Source: UBA9547 sp044349205
Lineage (GTDB): Bacteria > Bacteroidota > Bacteroidia > Cytophagales > UBA9547
NCBI GenBank assembly: GCA_044349205.1
Contig: JBIKRJ010000044.1
Span: 1 to 13,958, forward strand
Length of the DNA stretch: 13,958 bases
Direction of reading: 5' to 3'
Shown piece after piece: positions 8,549-13,958 of the stretch; within the stretch, counting starts at the first letter, position 1; each line of letters begins with the position of its first letter. A model generated the notes under the pieces. It ran no database searches. It saw only the letters and a list, made by a program, of their open reading frames with translations, and had not been told where the DNA came from. Made by a program: the position numbers and the translations under genes.

Positions 8549-8580
8549 CAAAGATAAATACTATTCAGGCGATTTAGAAA
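8549..8580 (-). promoter_or_regulatory. Bacteroidota-type promoter upstream of the SNF2 helicase gene
   Basis: Read on the minus strand, a TATCTTTG box (8549-8556) matches the Bacteroidota -7 consensus TAnnTTTG exactly. Twenty bases upstream lies TTTC (8577-8580), three of four matches to the -33 element TTTG. The predicted start of transcription would leave a leader of roughly 15 nt before the ATG at 8528. The rest of the gap 8529-8657 is AT-rich; I see no convincing terminator for thiH in it. The match is direct; activity is inferred. Confidence 0.5.
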
Positions 8581-8657
8581 GATTTTATTCCTGTTGAAAA
8601 GGATAAATTGAAGATTGTGAAATGAATTCAAAAGGGGAAAAATACATGAAGCAGGAT

Positions 8658-9776
8658 TTACAGCAGTATATAACTTTTGTCCCAATCTTTCCATACTGCT
8701 TCATAACCTTGTTTTTCAAGCATTTGTACAATTTCAAGCGCGCTTCTTTCGTCGTCTATTTCAAACTGTTCTAACGATTCTCTTTCCACTGTGTAGCCTC
8801 CCGGATTTGTTTTAGAACCTGCGCTCATGCTGGTAATGCCCAATTTTACAATGTTGTCGCGGAATTTTGGACTTTCGCGTGTAGAAATAGACAACTCAAC
8901 TTCTTGGTTAAAAATACGATAGGCACAAATTAGCTGTACAAATTCACGATCCTTCATTTCCACTTTTGGTTCTAGTCCGCCCGAAAATGGCCTAAGGCGT
9001 GGAAACGAAATAGAATATTTAGTTTGCCAATAGGTACGTTCAAGGTAATCGAGGTGAAGGGCGGTAAAAAAACTGTCGGTGCGCCAATCTTCCAAACCAA
9101 ATAGCACCCCAAGCCCAATTTTGTAAATGCCTGCTTTCCCTAGTCGGTCGGGAGTTTCCAAACGATAATGGAAATGGGCTTTTTTCCCTTTTGGATGATG
9201 TTTTCGGTAGTCTTCTTTGTGGTAAGTTTCTTGGTAAATCAAAACGGTATTTAGACCATGAGCAATCAATTTTTCGTAATCGTCTTGTTCTAAAGGTTGT
9301 ACTTCCATTGAAATTTGCGAAAAATGCGGTGAAATCAATTTCAAGGCATTTTCGAAATAAGGAAGACCTACATTGGTTTGGTCTTCGCCGGTTACAAGCA
9401 ATACATGGTCGTAACCTTGCTCTTTTAGGAAATTTATTTCTTGTATTATTTCATTGTCTGTCAGTGTTTTGCGTTTCACCTTGTTGCCAAAACTGAAACC
9501 GCAATATGTACACACATTGTGGCATTCGTTTGAAAGATACATGGGAATGAACAAATGAATCGTCTTGCCAAAACGCTTCAAAGTCAGTTCGCGGCTCAAA
9601 GCAGCCATTTGCTCAAGGTATGATGTAGCAGCAGGCGAAATCAAGGCTTTGAAATCTTCGAGCGACCGTTTGCTACTTTTCGACAAAGCTGCTTCCACAT
9701 CTTGGGAAGTTTTTCCCAAAATCGATGCTTTTATTTCTTCCCAATCGTGTTGTTCGAAAATTTCGGTGAAAGTCAT
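8658..9776 (-). CDS. thiH: 2-iminoacetate synthase (tyrosine lyase), radical SAM enzyme of thiamine biosynthesis
   Basis: ThiH cleaves tyrosine by radical SAM chemistry to dehydroglycine (2-iminoacetate) and p-cresol; dehydroglycine is used by ThiG to build the thiazole ring of thiamine under anaerobic-type chemistry. At 372 residues it has the ThiH length (HydG, the closest relative, is about 100 residues longer). The radical SAM cluster motif is Cys85, Cys89, Cys92 in ECHNVCTYCGFSFG. The following regions are typical: VLLVTGED near 125, EVQPLEQDDYEKL near 158-170, SFPRLRPFSGG near 257 and ISTRESPKFRDN near 297-308, plus GITSMSAGSKTNPGGY near the C-terminus. No thiS, thiC, thiE, thiG or TPP riboswitch is visible nearby, so the gene is separated from the usual thi cluster. 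It lies 62 bp after the aminotransferase gene and is probably the last gene of the pcm operon. Confidence 0.94.
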   Translation of the reverse strand: MTFTEIFEQHDWEEIKASILGKTSQDVEAALSKSSKRSLEDFKALISPAATSYLEQMAALSRELTLKRFGKTIHLFIPMYLSNECHNVCTYCGFSFGNKVKRKTLTDNEIIQEINFLKEQGYDHVLLVTGEDQTNVGLPYFENALKLISPHFSQISMEVQPLEQDDYEKLIAHGLNTVLIYQETYHKEDYRKHHPKGKKAHFHYRLETPDRLGKAGIYKIGLGVLFGLEDWRTDSFFTALHLDYLERTYWQTKYSISFPRLRPFSGGLEPKVEMKDREFVQLICAYRIFNQEVELSISTRESPKFRDNIVKLGITSMSAGSKTNPGGYTVERESLEQFEIDDERSALEIVQMLEKQGYEAVWKDWDKSYILL

Positions 9777-9838
9777 TGAGCGATTATATATCTTCTACAA
9801 ATAACAGTATTACAGGTATAAAAAGAGTTCCATAATAC

Positions 9839-10909
9839 TTAGAACTTATCGAAAAACTTCACAAGTTCTTCTATTTCTGAATCTGGAATGGCAGGAAAAT
9901 TGGCAATGCGAAAGGAAGTGCTTTTCCATTTTCCGTAGCCTTTGCCAAGTAAAATGCCATGTGTAATGGCATTCTGCTGTAGCTCTTCTATAAAATTCGG
10001 TTCACCTGTGAACGCCAAAACGGTATCAGAATAACAAAATTTGTTTTGTGAAATAGGTTGAAATTCGGAATAGCCTTGGAAGTATTGGTACAAATTTTGA
10101 GCTCTGGTGTGGGTTTTTTGTCCCAGTTCCTCAATAGTTGGCAAAATTTCTAAAATCCTGTACAACAGGTAGATATCTAATATATTGGGAGTGTAGTGCG
10201 TTTGATTGTTTGATGCGTTTTCGTGTACTCTCAAAAAGCTGTTGTAATGTTTGTTTTCACCCAATTTTTCGGCCTTCTGTACCACAGCATTGGAGTAAAT
10301 TAGCAAACCCAGACCCGATGGCAAGCCAAAGCATTTTTGTACAGAAGCAAACCACAAGTCGGCATGCCCAATTTGAAGTTGAATGCCGCCAAGCGAGCTA
10401 GTGGCATCTATGGCAATAAATTGGTCGATAAAGGCTTTTCTGAAGGCACCCAAAACTTCGTCATGTACTTGTGTCCCGTTCGATGTCTCGTTTTGGGTGA
10501 GGCAAATCCATTCATTGTCAAGCGAAATATCCAAAAGTTCGGGCTTCAAAAGTGTATTTACAGAAAAGGGATAGGCCTCCGACGCTGGTCTTAGATTTTG
10601 CGAAAACTGAAACCATTTTTGTCCAAAGTCGCCATTGTAAAGGTGAAAACTTCTTTTTTCAGTCAATGATTGGGCTATTATTTCCCAACATTCTGTAGAC
10701 GAAGAAACAAAGGCCAAATGATAGCCTTTGGGAACATTCAAAAAAGAAAAAAGTCTTTCGGTGGTAAGTCGATACAATTCTTGGAAAATGCTGCTTCGGT
10801 GGTTTAAACTAAACAAACCTTTTGCAAAACCATCGGCTGCAAAGCCAGAGACTGCATCGTACAACCTCGATGGCCCAGGATAAAATGTGGCTTTAAACAA
10901 GGCTTCCAA
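9839..10909 (-). CDS. Class V PLP-dependent aminotransferase, phosphoserine aminotransferase-like
   Basis: This 356-residue protein has the fold-type I, class V aminotransferase layout and most resembles SerC, which converts 3-phosphohydroxypyruvate to phosphoserine. SerC-like features are YPGPSRL (10-16, like the GPA start of SerC), LNHRS (35-39, the phosphate-contacting HR pair), QNETSNGTQ (139-147), DATSS with Asp168 for the pyridine nitrogen, and SVQKCFGLPSGL with Lys192 as the PLP Schiff-base lysine. The C-terminal FRIANFPA matches the SerC motif RASIYNA. The glycine-rich GGGR segment of E. coli SerC is SSSTECWE here (69-76), and the HR pair before RASIYNA is not evident, so the substrate may differ. 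I therefore give the family, not a serC call. No serA is adjacent. It follows the thioesterase by 22 bp and precedes thiH. Family certainty is high, substrate certainty low. Confidence 0.85.
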   Translation of the reverse strand: MEALFKATFYPGPSRLYDAVSGFAADGFAKGLFSLNHRSSIFQELYRLTTERLFSFLNVPKGYHLAFVSSSTECWEIIAQSLTEKRSFHLYNGDFGQKWFQFSQNLRPASEAYPFSVNTLLKPELLDISLDNEWICLTQNETSNGTQVHDEVLGAFRKAFIDQFIAIDATSSLGGIQLQIGHADLWFASVQKCFGLPSGLGLLIYSNAVVQKAEKLGENKHYNSFLRVHENASNNQTHYTPNILDIYLLYRILEILPTIEELGQKTHTRAQNLYQYFQGYSEFQPISQNKFCYSDTVLAFTGEPNFIEELQQNAITHGILLGKGYGKWKSTSFRIANFPAIPDSEIEELVKFFDKF

Positions 10910-10931
10910 TTTTTTTGCTGTTTTTGTAAAA

Positions 10932-11468
10932 TTAGAGCAAATCGAAAAGTGCTTTCAGTCCTTTTGCCTCCGAAGGTTTCATTTTTCTTGCCAATACTAA
11001 ACGTATTTCGCGCCTATTTAGAGCGGTTTCATACATAGTTTTCTCTATTTCCGATTCGGGAATCACGGGCGGTACAGGAACAGGTTTTCCTTGTTCGTCC
11101 AATGCCACAAACGTGAAATAAGCTTCATTACTTCTGTATTTGCGCATGGCGGGTACGTCCTCGCTCCAAACCTCTATATGCACTTCCATTGAAGTGTGAA
11201 AAGCGCGGGTTACTTTGGCCTTTAAGGTGACAACATTGCCGAGCTTGATGGGTTCTTTGAAGGAGACATTGTCAACGGAGGCGGTAACAACGAAGCGGTT
11301 AGAGTGGCGCTGTGCCGAAATAGCAGCGACCACGTCCATCCAACGCATTAGCTGGCCACCCATCAGGTTAAAAATCATGTTGGTGTCGTTGGGCATGACC
11401 AATTCGGTCATTTCGGCATAAGATTCTGAACAGGTTCTAGGTTTCATCTTATTGGTGTTGTTTTCCAT
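10932..11468 (-). CDS. Hot-dog fold acyl-CoA thioesterase (ACOT/YciA-like)
   Basis: This 178-residue cytoplasmic protein has a single hot-dog domain of the acyl-CoA thioesterase type, hydrolysing acyl-CoA to free fatty acid and CoA. The signature is PNDTNMIFNLMGGQLMRWMD (26-45), with Asn34 and Asp45 at the expected catalytic positions on the central helix. It continues with VVTASVDNVSFKEPIKLGNVVTL in the beta strands (see residues 60-82) and AFHTSMEVHIEVW (89-101). The C-terminal tail RLVLARKMKPSEAKGLKALF is characteristic of Bacteroidota homologues. Two starts are possible. The ATG at 11468 gives a 25-bp overlap with pcm. The ATG at 11447 gives a 4-bp ATGA overlap with the pcm stop and a 171-residue protein. 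I list the longer form because the extra residues resemble homologue N-termini. Either way it is coupled to pcm. Confidence 0.9.
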   Translation of the reverse strand: MENNTNKMKPRTCSESYAEMTELVMPNDTNMIFNLMGGQLMRWMDVVAAISAQRHSNRFVVTASVDNVSFKEPIKLGNVVTLKAKVTRAFHTSMEVHIEVWSEDVPAMRKYRSNEAYFTFVALDEQGKPVPVPPVIPESEIEKTMYETALNRREIRLVLARKMKPSEAKGLKALFDLL

Positions 11469-12109
11469 CCTTTTTCACCTACTAAAGGTACAAATTTGAA
11501 TATACCGTGCTCTTCGCGGGTTACATTGCCACTTAAATCTTTTTTGTAGCGCACCATAATCTGTTGTTTTTCGTTGCCAATGGGTATAACCATTATGCCT
11601 CCATTATCCAATTGTTCGAGTAATGGTTCTGGTGCCACAGGGGCACCTGCCGTCACGATTATTTTTTGGAAAGGAGCAAAAACCTTCAACCCTAAACTAC
11701 CGTCGCCCAAAAATAATTCGGCTTTGTATCCCATAAAATCTAATAGGGCTTTGGCGTTTTTGTGTAGGTTTTTTATTCGTTCTATTGAAAAAAGTTTGGC
11801 TCCCATTTCGCATAAAATGGAAGATTGATAGCCCGAACCAGTGCCTATTTCCAATACTTTGTCGCCTCTTTTTATCATTAAAAGTTGCGATTGAAAGGCA
11901 ACAGTAAAAGGTTGGGAGATGGTTTGTCCGTCGCCTATGGGAAATGCAATGTCGCTATACGCTTGTTCTAAAAAGGCCGAATCCAAAAAAAAATGTCTTG
12001 GCACTTTTTCCATCGCTGAAATTACTTCGGGCGAATTGATGCCCTTTTCAATCATTACCTTAACTAGTTTTTTACGTAGTCCTTTGTGCTTGTATTCGTC
12101 TTTGAGCAT
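11444..12109 (-). CDS. pcm: Protein-L-isoaspartate O-methyltransferase
   Basis: Pcm uses S-adenosylmethionine to methylate isoaspartyl residues in aged proteins, starting their repair. From the ATG at 12109 the protein is 221 residues, the usual size. It shows VPRHFFLD near 36-43, the substrate-site motif PIGDGQTISQP (57-67), the SAM-binding motif I VLEIGTGSGYQ (85-95), FSIERI (motif II-like), IIVTAGAP near 140 and GGIMVIPIGN near 160. The frame stays open to an ATG at 12232, but those 41 extra residues do not resemble Pcm and would overlap the divergent ribE by 65 bp, so I reject that start. The gene is first in a likely operon with the thioesterase, aminotransferase and thiH, and shares a 58-bp divergent promoter region with ribE. 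Confidence 0.94.
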   Translation of the reverse strand: MLKDEYKHKGLRKKLVKVMIEKGINSPEVISAMEKVPRHFFLDSAFLEQAYSDIAFPIGDGQTISQPFTVAFQSQLLMIKRGDKVLEIGTGSGYQSSILCEMGAKLFSIERIKNLHKNAKALLDFMGYKAELFLGDGSLGLKVFAPFQKIIVTAGAPVAPEPLLEQLDNGGIMVIPIGNEKQQIMVRYKKDLSGNVTREEHGIFKFVPLVGEKGWKTTPIR

Positions 12110-12110
12110 G

Positions 12111-12142
12111 TTTGCAATACTGAAAGGTAAATATAACCTTTG
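12111..12142 (+). promoter_or_regulatory. Candidate promoter for ribE (overlaps pcm promoter)
   Basis: TTTG (12111-12114) is followed after 20 bp by AACCTTTG (12135-12142), which matches the Bacteroidota -7 box TAnnTTTG at five of six fixed positions. The leader to the ribE ATG at 12168 would be about 20 nt. This is too short for an FMN riboswitch, and none is visible. The match is direct; activity is inferred. Confidence 0.33.
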
Positions 12143-12156
12143 TTGGGGAATGCGAA
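12122..12156 (-). promoter_or_regulatory. Candidate promoter for pcm (overlaps ribE promoter)
   Basis: On the minus strand TACCTTTC (12122-12129) matches TAnnTTTG at five of six fixed positions. A TTCG (12153-12156, three of four matches to TTTG) lies 23 bp upstream, the long end of the accepted spacing. The leader to the ATG at 12109 would be only a few nucleotides. This is a weak match, supported mainly by the need for a promoter in this short gap. Confidence 0.3.
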
Positions 12157-12167
12157 AAAATGAATAA

Positions 12168-12767
12168 ATGTTCACGGGTATAATTGAAGAGTTGGGTGTT
12201 GTAAAAAAGGCAGAAAGACATTCGGGTGGCAACCTTGAGTTTGGAATACAATGTACTTTTTGTCAGGAACTTAGCTTGGGTCAAAGCATAGCTCACAACG
12301 GCGTATGTTTGACGGTAACCCGTTTCGAGCAAAACCTGTATTTTGTTACGGCAATTGAAGAAACATTGTCAAAAACCAATTTAGGCCTTGTTCGGGTTAG
12401 CTATGAAATAAATCTTGAGCGTTGTGTGCCTGCAAACGGCAGATTCGACGGTCACATAGTACAAGGACATGTAGATACCGTGGGGATATGCGAAGAGGTT
12501 GCCCGGAAAGAAGGCAGTTGGGTGTATGTTTTTTCACATCCAACCCAAGCGGAATTCATAACAGTGGCAAAGGGTTCAATCTGCGTAAACGGGGTTAGTC
12601 TTACAGTGGTAAACTCGGGAAAGGACAATTTTTCGGTTGCGATAATTCCATACACCTATGACCATACCAATTTCAAAAACATTCAAAAAGGTAGCAAAGT
12701 CAATCTCGAGTTCGATATTTTGGGTAAATATCTTGCCAAAATGCAACAAAACTCTGTAACATTTTGA
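12168..12767 (+). CDS. ribE: Riboflavin synthase, alpha subunit
   Basis: Riboflavin synthase dismutates two molecules of 6,7-dimethyl-8-ribityllumazine to riboflavin, the last step of vitamin B2 synthesis, as a cytoplasmic trimer. The 199-residue protein has the expected two lumazine-binding repeats. Repeat 1 (1 to about 95) starts with the hallmark MFTGIIEELG and contains QSIAHNGVCLTV (39-50), where the more usual sequence is SIAVNG. Repeat 2 contains GRFDGHIVQGHVDTVG (91-106) and GSICVNGVSLTVV (136-148). The C-terminal KVNLEFDILGKY (177-188) is also characteristic. The ATG at 12168 is fixed by the invariant MFTGIIE start. It is transcribed divergently from pcm and followed after 57 bp by the outer-membrane protein gene, which has its own promoter. 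The other rib genes are not in the window. The symbol follows the ribE usage; some genomes call it ribC. Confidence 0.96.
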   Translation: MFTGIIEELGVVKKAERHSGGNLEFGIQCTFCQELSLGQSIAHNGVCLTVTRFEQNLYFVTAIEETLSKTNLGLVRVSYEINLERCVPANGRFDGHIVQGHVDTVGICEEVARKEGSWVYVFSHPTQAEFITVAKGSICVNGVSLTVVNSGKDNFSVAIIPYTYDHTNFKNIQKGSKVNLEFDILGKYLAKMQQNSVTF

Positions 12768-12794
12768 AAGTAAAAATAAATTTACCTAATTTTG
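12763..12794 (+). promoter_or_regulatory. Consensus Bacteroidota primary sigma promoter for the outer-membrane protein gene
   Basis: TTTG (12763-12766) and TAATTTTG (12787-12794) are separated by exactly 20 bp. Both match the Bacteroidota -33 and -7 consensus (TTTG, TAnnTTTG) at every fixed position. The -33 element overlaps the ribE stop codon TGA (12765-12767). The predicted leader to the ATG at 12825 is about 25 nt. This is the best promoter match in the window. Confidence 0.65.
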
Positions 12795-12824
12795 AAAACT
12801 GCATGATTTAGTGTTGTTTAGGTA

Positions 12825-13730
12825 ATGAATTACAATTTGAAAAAATTAGCCCTTCTAGTAGTCGGTGTCATGCTGATGTTTGATACAGTCACCATGGCGC
12901 AGCACGAAGGTGCAAAGCATCATGGTCGTAGGCAAATGTCTAGGTCTAAAAAACTGAATGCATCCAATTTTATAAAATTGAGTGCTGGCTTGGGCATGTC
13001 CACTTATTACGGAGATATATGCGAGGGTTGGAATTGTTACAAATTCAGACATTCCTTGAATATGGGCGCATACTTTCGTTACAATCATCGTTTTTCTTTA
13101 AGAGGTGACCTTTTTTGGACAAGGTTGTACAACGACGATCAGATTTACAAGTTTCACCGAAATCTTGGTTTCAGGAGCGATGTGTTAGAATTCAGCACTG
13201 CTGTCATGTACGACATTTTTCCATTCGAGCACAAATTTGAGCGCAGAAGGGCTATTGAACCCTACATACATGCTGGTATTGGTTTAGCGTATTTCAATCC
13301 TATGGGAAAAATGGATGGAAGATGGTACGACCTTTCTCAATATCAAACCGAAGGAAAAAATTACACCCAAACAACTCCTGTCATTCCTTTTGGTGCAGGT
13401 TTTAGAACACGTATGAGGCACGATTTAAACCTTGGTTTTGAGTTTTCATACCGCCTTACTTTTACCGATTATTTGGATGATGTGAGTGGAAAGAACTATT
13501 TAGATCCATCCAAGTTTCCAGATGGAGCAAATTCAACAGCATCCTTATTAGCCAACAGATCTACAATTCCTTATTTCCCAGAACGTGTACGTGGCAACCC
13601 AAACAGGAACGATGGTTATTTTACATTCACTTTGCGCGCAGAATACATGATTAAAGCGTATCCCGACGTGAGGAGAAGGGGTAACCTACACAAGATGTAC
13701 GGTGGAAGAAAAACCATTAAACGTAGATAG
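12825..13730 (+). CDS. Outer-membrane beta-barrel protein, DUF6089-like
   Basis: This 301-residue protein is predicted to be secreted and inserted in the outer membrane. A signal peptide (1-25: KK, hydrophobic core LALLVVGVMLMF, cleavage likely after TMA before Gln26) is followed by a basic linker to about residue 50. The mature part is a string of alternating-residue strands typical of an 8-stranded barrel, for example FIKLSAGLGMSTYYGDI, SLNMGAYFRYNHRFSLRGDLF, PYIHAGIGLAYFN, IPFGAGFRTRM, DLNLGFEFSYRLTFTDYLDD and the last strand GYFTFTLRAEYMI. The YYGD near the start and the R-TFTDYLDDVS segment are recurrent in Bacteroidota DUF6089 proteins, whose function is unknown. A strongly basic tail follows the last strand. 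The gene has its own consensus promoter and a strong terminator, so it is probably a single-gene transcript with some readthrough from ribE. Confidence 0.82.
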   Translation: MNYNLKKLALLVVGVMLMFDTVTMAQHEGAKHHGRRQMSRSKKLNASNFIKLSAGLGMSTYYGDICEGWNCYKFRHSLNMGAYFRYNHRFSLRGDLFWTRLYNDDQIYKFHRNLGFRSDVLEFSTAVMYDIFPFEHKFERRRAIEPYIHAGIGLAYFNPMGKMDGRWYDLSQYQTEGKNYTQTTPVIPFGAGFRTRMRHDLNLGFEFSYRLTFTDYLDDVSGKNYLDPSKFPDGANSTASLLANRSTIPYFPERVRGNPNRNDGYFTFTLRAEYMIKAYPDVRRRGNLHKMYGGRKTIKRR

Positions 13731-13754
13731 AGTTATTTGATTGTTGCTATTTCT

Positions 13755-13790
13755 AAAGGCTTGGTTAAACCCAAGCCTTTCCTTTTTTAA
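13755..13790 (+). terminator. Intrinsic terminator of the outer-membrane protein gene, embedded in the hemF 3' end
   Basis: A perfect 10-bp stem AAAGGCTTGG (13755-13764) / CCAAGCCTTT (13771-13780) with a 6-nt loop is followed by CCTTTTTTAA. This is a classic rho-independent terminator for plus-strand transcription, 24 bp after the stop at 13730. The right arm and T-run lie inside the convergent hemF reading frame, and the hemF stop codon is in the loop. On the minus strand the hairpin is followed by AGAAATAG rather than a T-run, so it should act weakly in that direction. Confidence 0.85.
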
Positions 13791-13958
13791 GTAACAGCAT
13801 TGTTTTTTCTTCCTCACTTCCCGGTTTCGGTTTATAGTTATAGTGCCATTCAGCCATTGGTGGCATACTCATTAAAATAGATTCAGTTCTTCCGTCAGTG
13901 TCCAACCCAAATTTCGTTCCCTTGTCGTAGAGTAGATTGAATTCAACATATCGACTAC
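13765..13958 (-). CDS. hemF: Oxygen-dependent coproporphyrinogen III oxidase, C-terminal 63 residues (5' part outside window)
   Basis: HemF oxidatively decarboxylates coproporphyrinogen III to protoporphyrinogen IX in haem synthesis, using molecular oxygen. Only the C-terminus is present, entering from the right edge. Translation of the minus strand from 13956 gives SRYVEFNLLYDKGTKFGL, then GRTESILMSMPPMAEW, and ends GKAWV before the TAA at 13765-13767. The RYVEFNLLYD-GT-FGL and GR-ESILMS-PP-W patterns are highly conserved signatures of the HemF C-terminal half, including the conserved Arg and Tyr of the substrate pocket region. The fragment has no start, so an ATG-based search would miss it. 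Its last codons form the terminator of the convergent outer-membrane protein gene, whose stop lies 34 bp away. It suggests an organism capable of aerobic haem synthesis. Confidence 0.93.
   Translation of the reverse strand, partial: SRYVEFNLLYDKGTKFGLDTDGRTESILMSMPPMAEWHYNYKPKPGSEEEKTMLLLKKGKAWV

Noticed and set aside
8529..8657. Search for a small gene or terminator in the longest intergenic gap
   Set aside because: Apart from the promoter-like site near 8549-8580 it is AT-rich with no stable stem and no plausible coding frame.
9777..9838. Possible TPP riboswitch before thiH
   Set aside because: Only 62 bp are available and the conserved THI-box sequences are absent.
12110..12167. Possible FMN riboswitch before ribE
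   Set aside because: The 58-bp gap is too short for the RFN element, and its conserved sequences are absent.
12110..12232. N-terminal extension of pcm from an ATG at 12232
   Set aside because: The extra 41 residues are not Pcm-like, and the region is the antisense of the ribE start, whose MFTGIIE N-terminus is invariant.

Overview
The window reads as a chromosomal housekeeping segment from a member of the Bacteroidota, probably the Cytophagales or a related lineage. Four things support this. The DNA is moderately AT-rich. The protein types are typical of the phylum: a lipoprotein PPIase with two parvulin domains, a DUF6089-like outer-membrane barrel and a Bacteroidota-style hot-dog thioesterase. 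Shine-Dalgarno sequences are weak. Promoter-like sites match the Bacteroidota primary sigma consensus TTTG / about 20 nt / TAnnTTTG. I see no rRNA, tRNA, CRISPR array, insertion sequence or phage gene, and no gene-free stretch longer than about 130 bases.

Layout. The left edge (1-962, +) is the C-terminal part of the RecG helicase. It converges on a minus-strand block covering 999-12109. In transcription order from the right, that block runs: pcm (isoaspartyl repair methyltransferase), a hot-dog acyl-CoA thioesterase, a SerC-like class V aminotransferase, thiH, then after a 129-bp gap with its own promoter-like site a SNF2 helicase, a Wzm-type polysaccharide ABC permease, waaA (Kdo transferase) and the PPIase lipoprotein. 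Short spacings (a 25-bp overlap, then 22 and 62 bp; and 23, 27 and 79 bp) suggest two operons, pcm to thiH and SNF2 to PPIase. Divergent from pcm are ribE (riboflavin synthase) and a DUF6089-like outer-membrane protein with its own consensus promoter (12168-13730, +). The right edge holds the 3' end of hemF on the minus strand (13765-13958).

How the genes work together. waaA, the Wzm-like permease, the periplasmic foldase and the outer-membrane barrel all concern the envelope (lipid A-Kdo assembly, glycan export, protein folding). thiH, ribE, hemF and perhaps the aminotransferase supply cofactors and small metabolites. recG, SNF2 and pcm concern nucleic-acid and protein maintenance. I found no convincing undescribed system. 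The best leads are regulatory architecture and domain oddities: a terminator hairpin built into the end of the convergent hemF reading frame, a stop-codon-embedded hairpin between recG and the PPIase, face-to-face overlapping promoters between pcm and ribE, a degenerate OmpA-like segment inside the PPIase, a SerC-like enzyme with changed substrate-site residues, and thiH and the Wzm permease without their usual partners.
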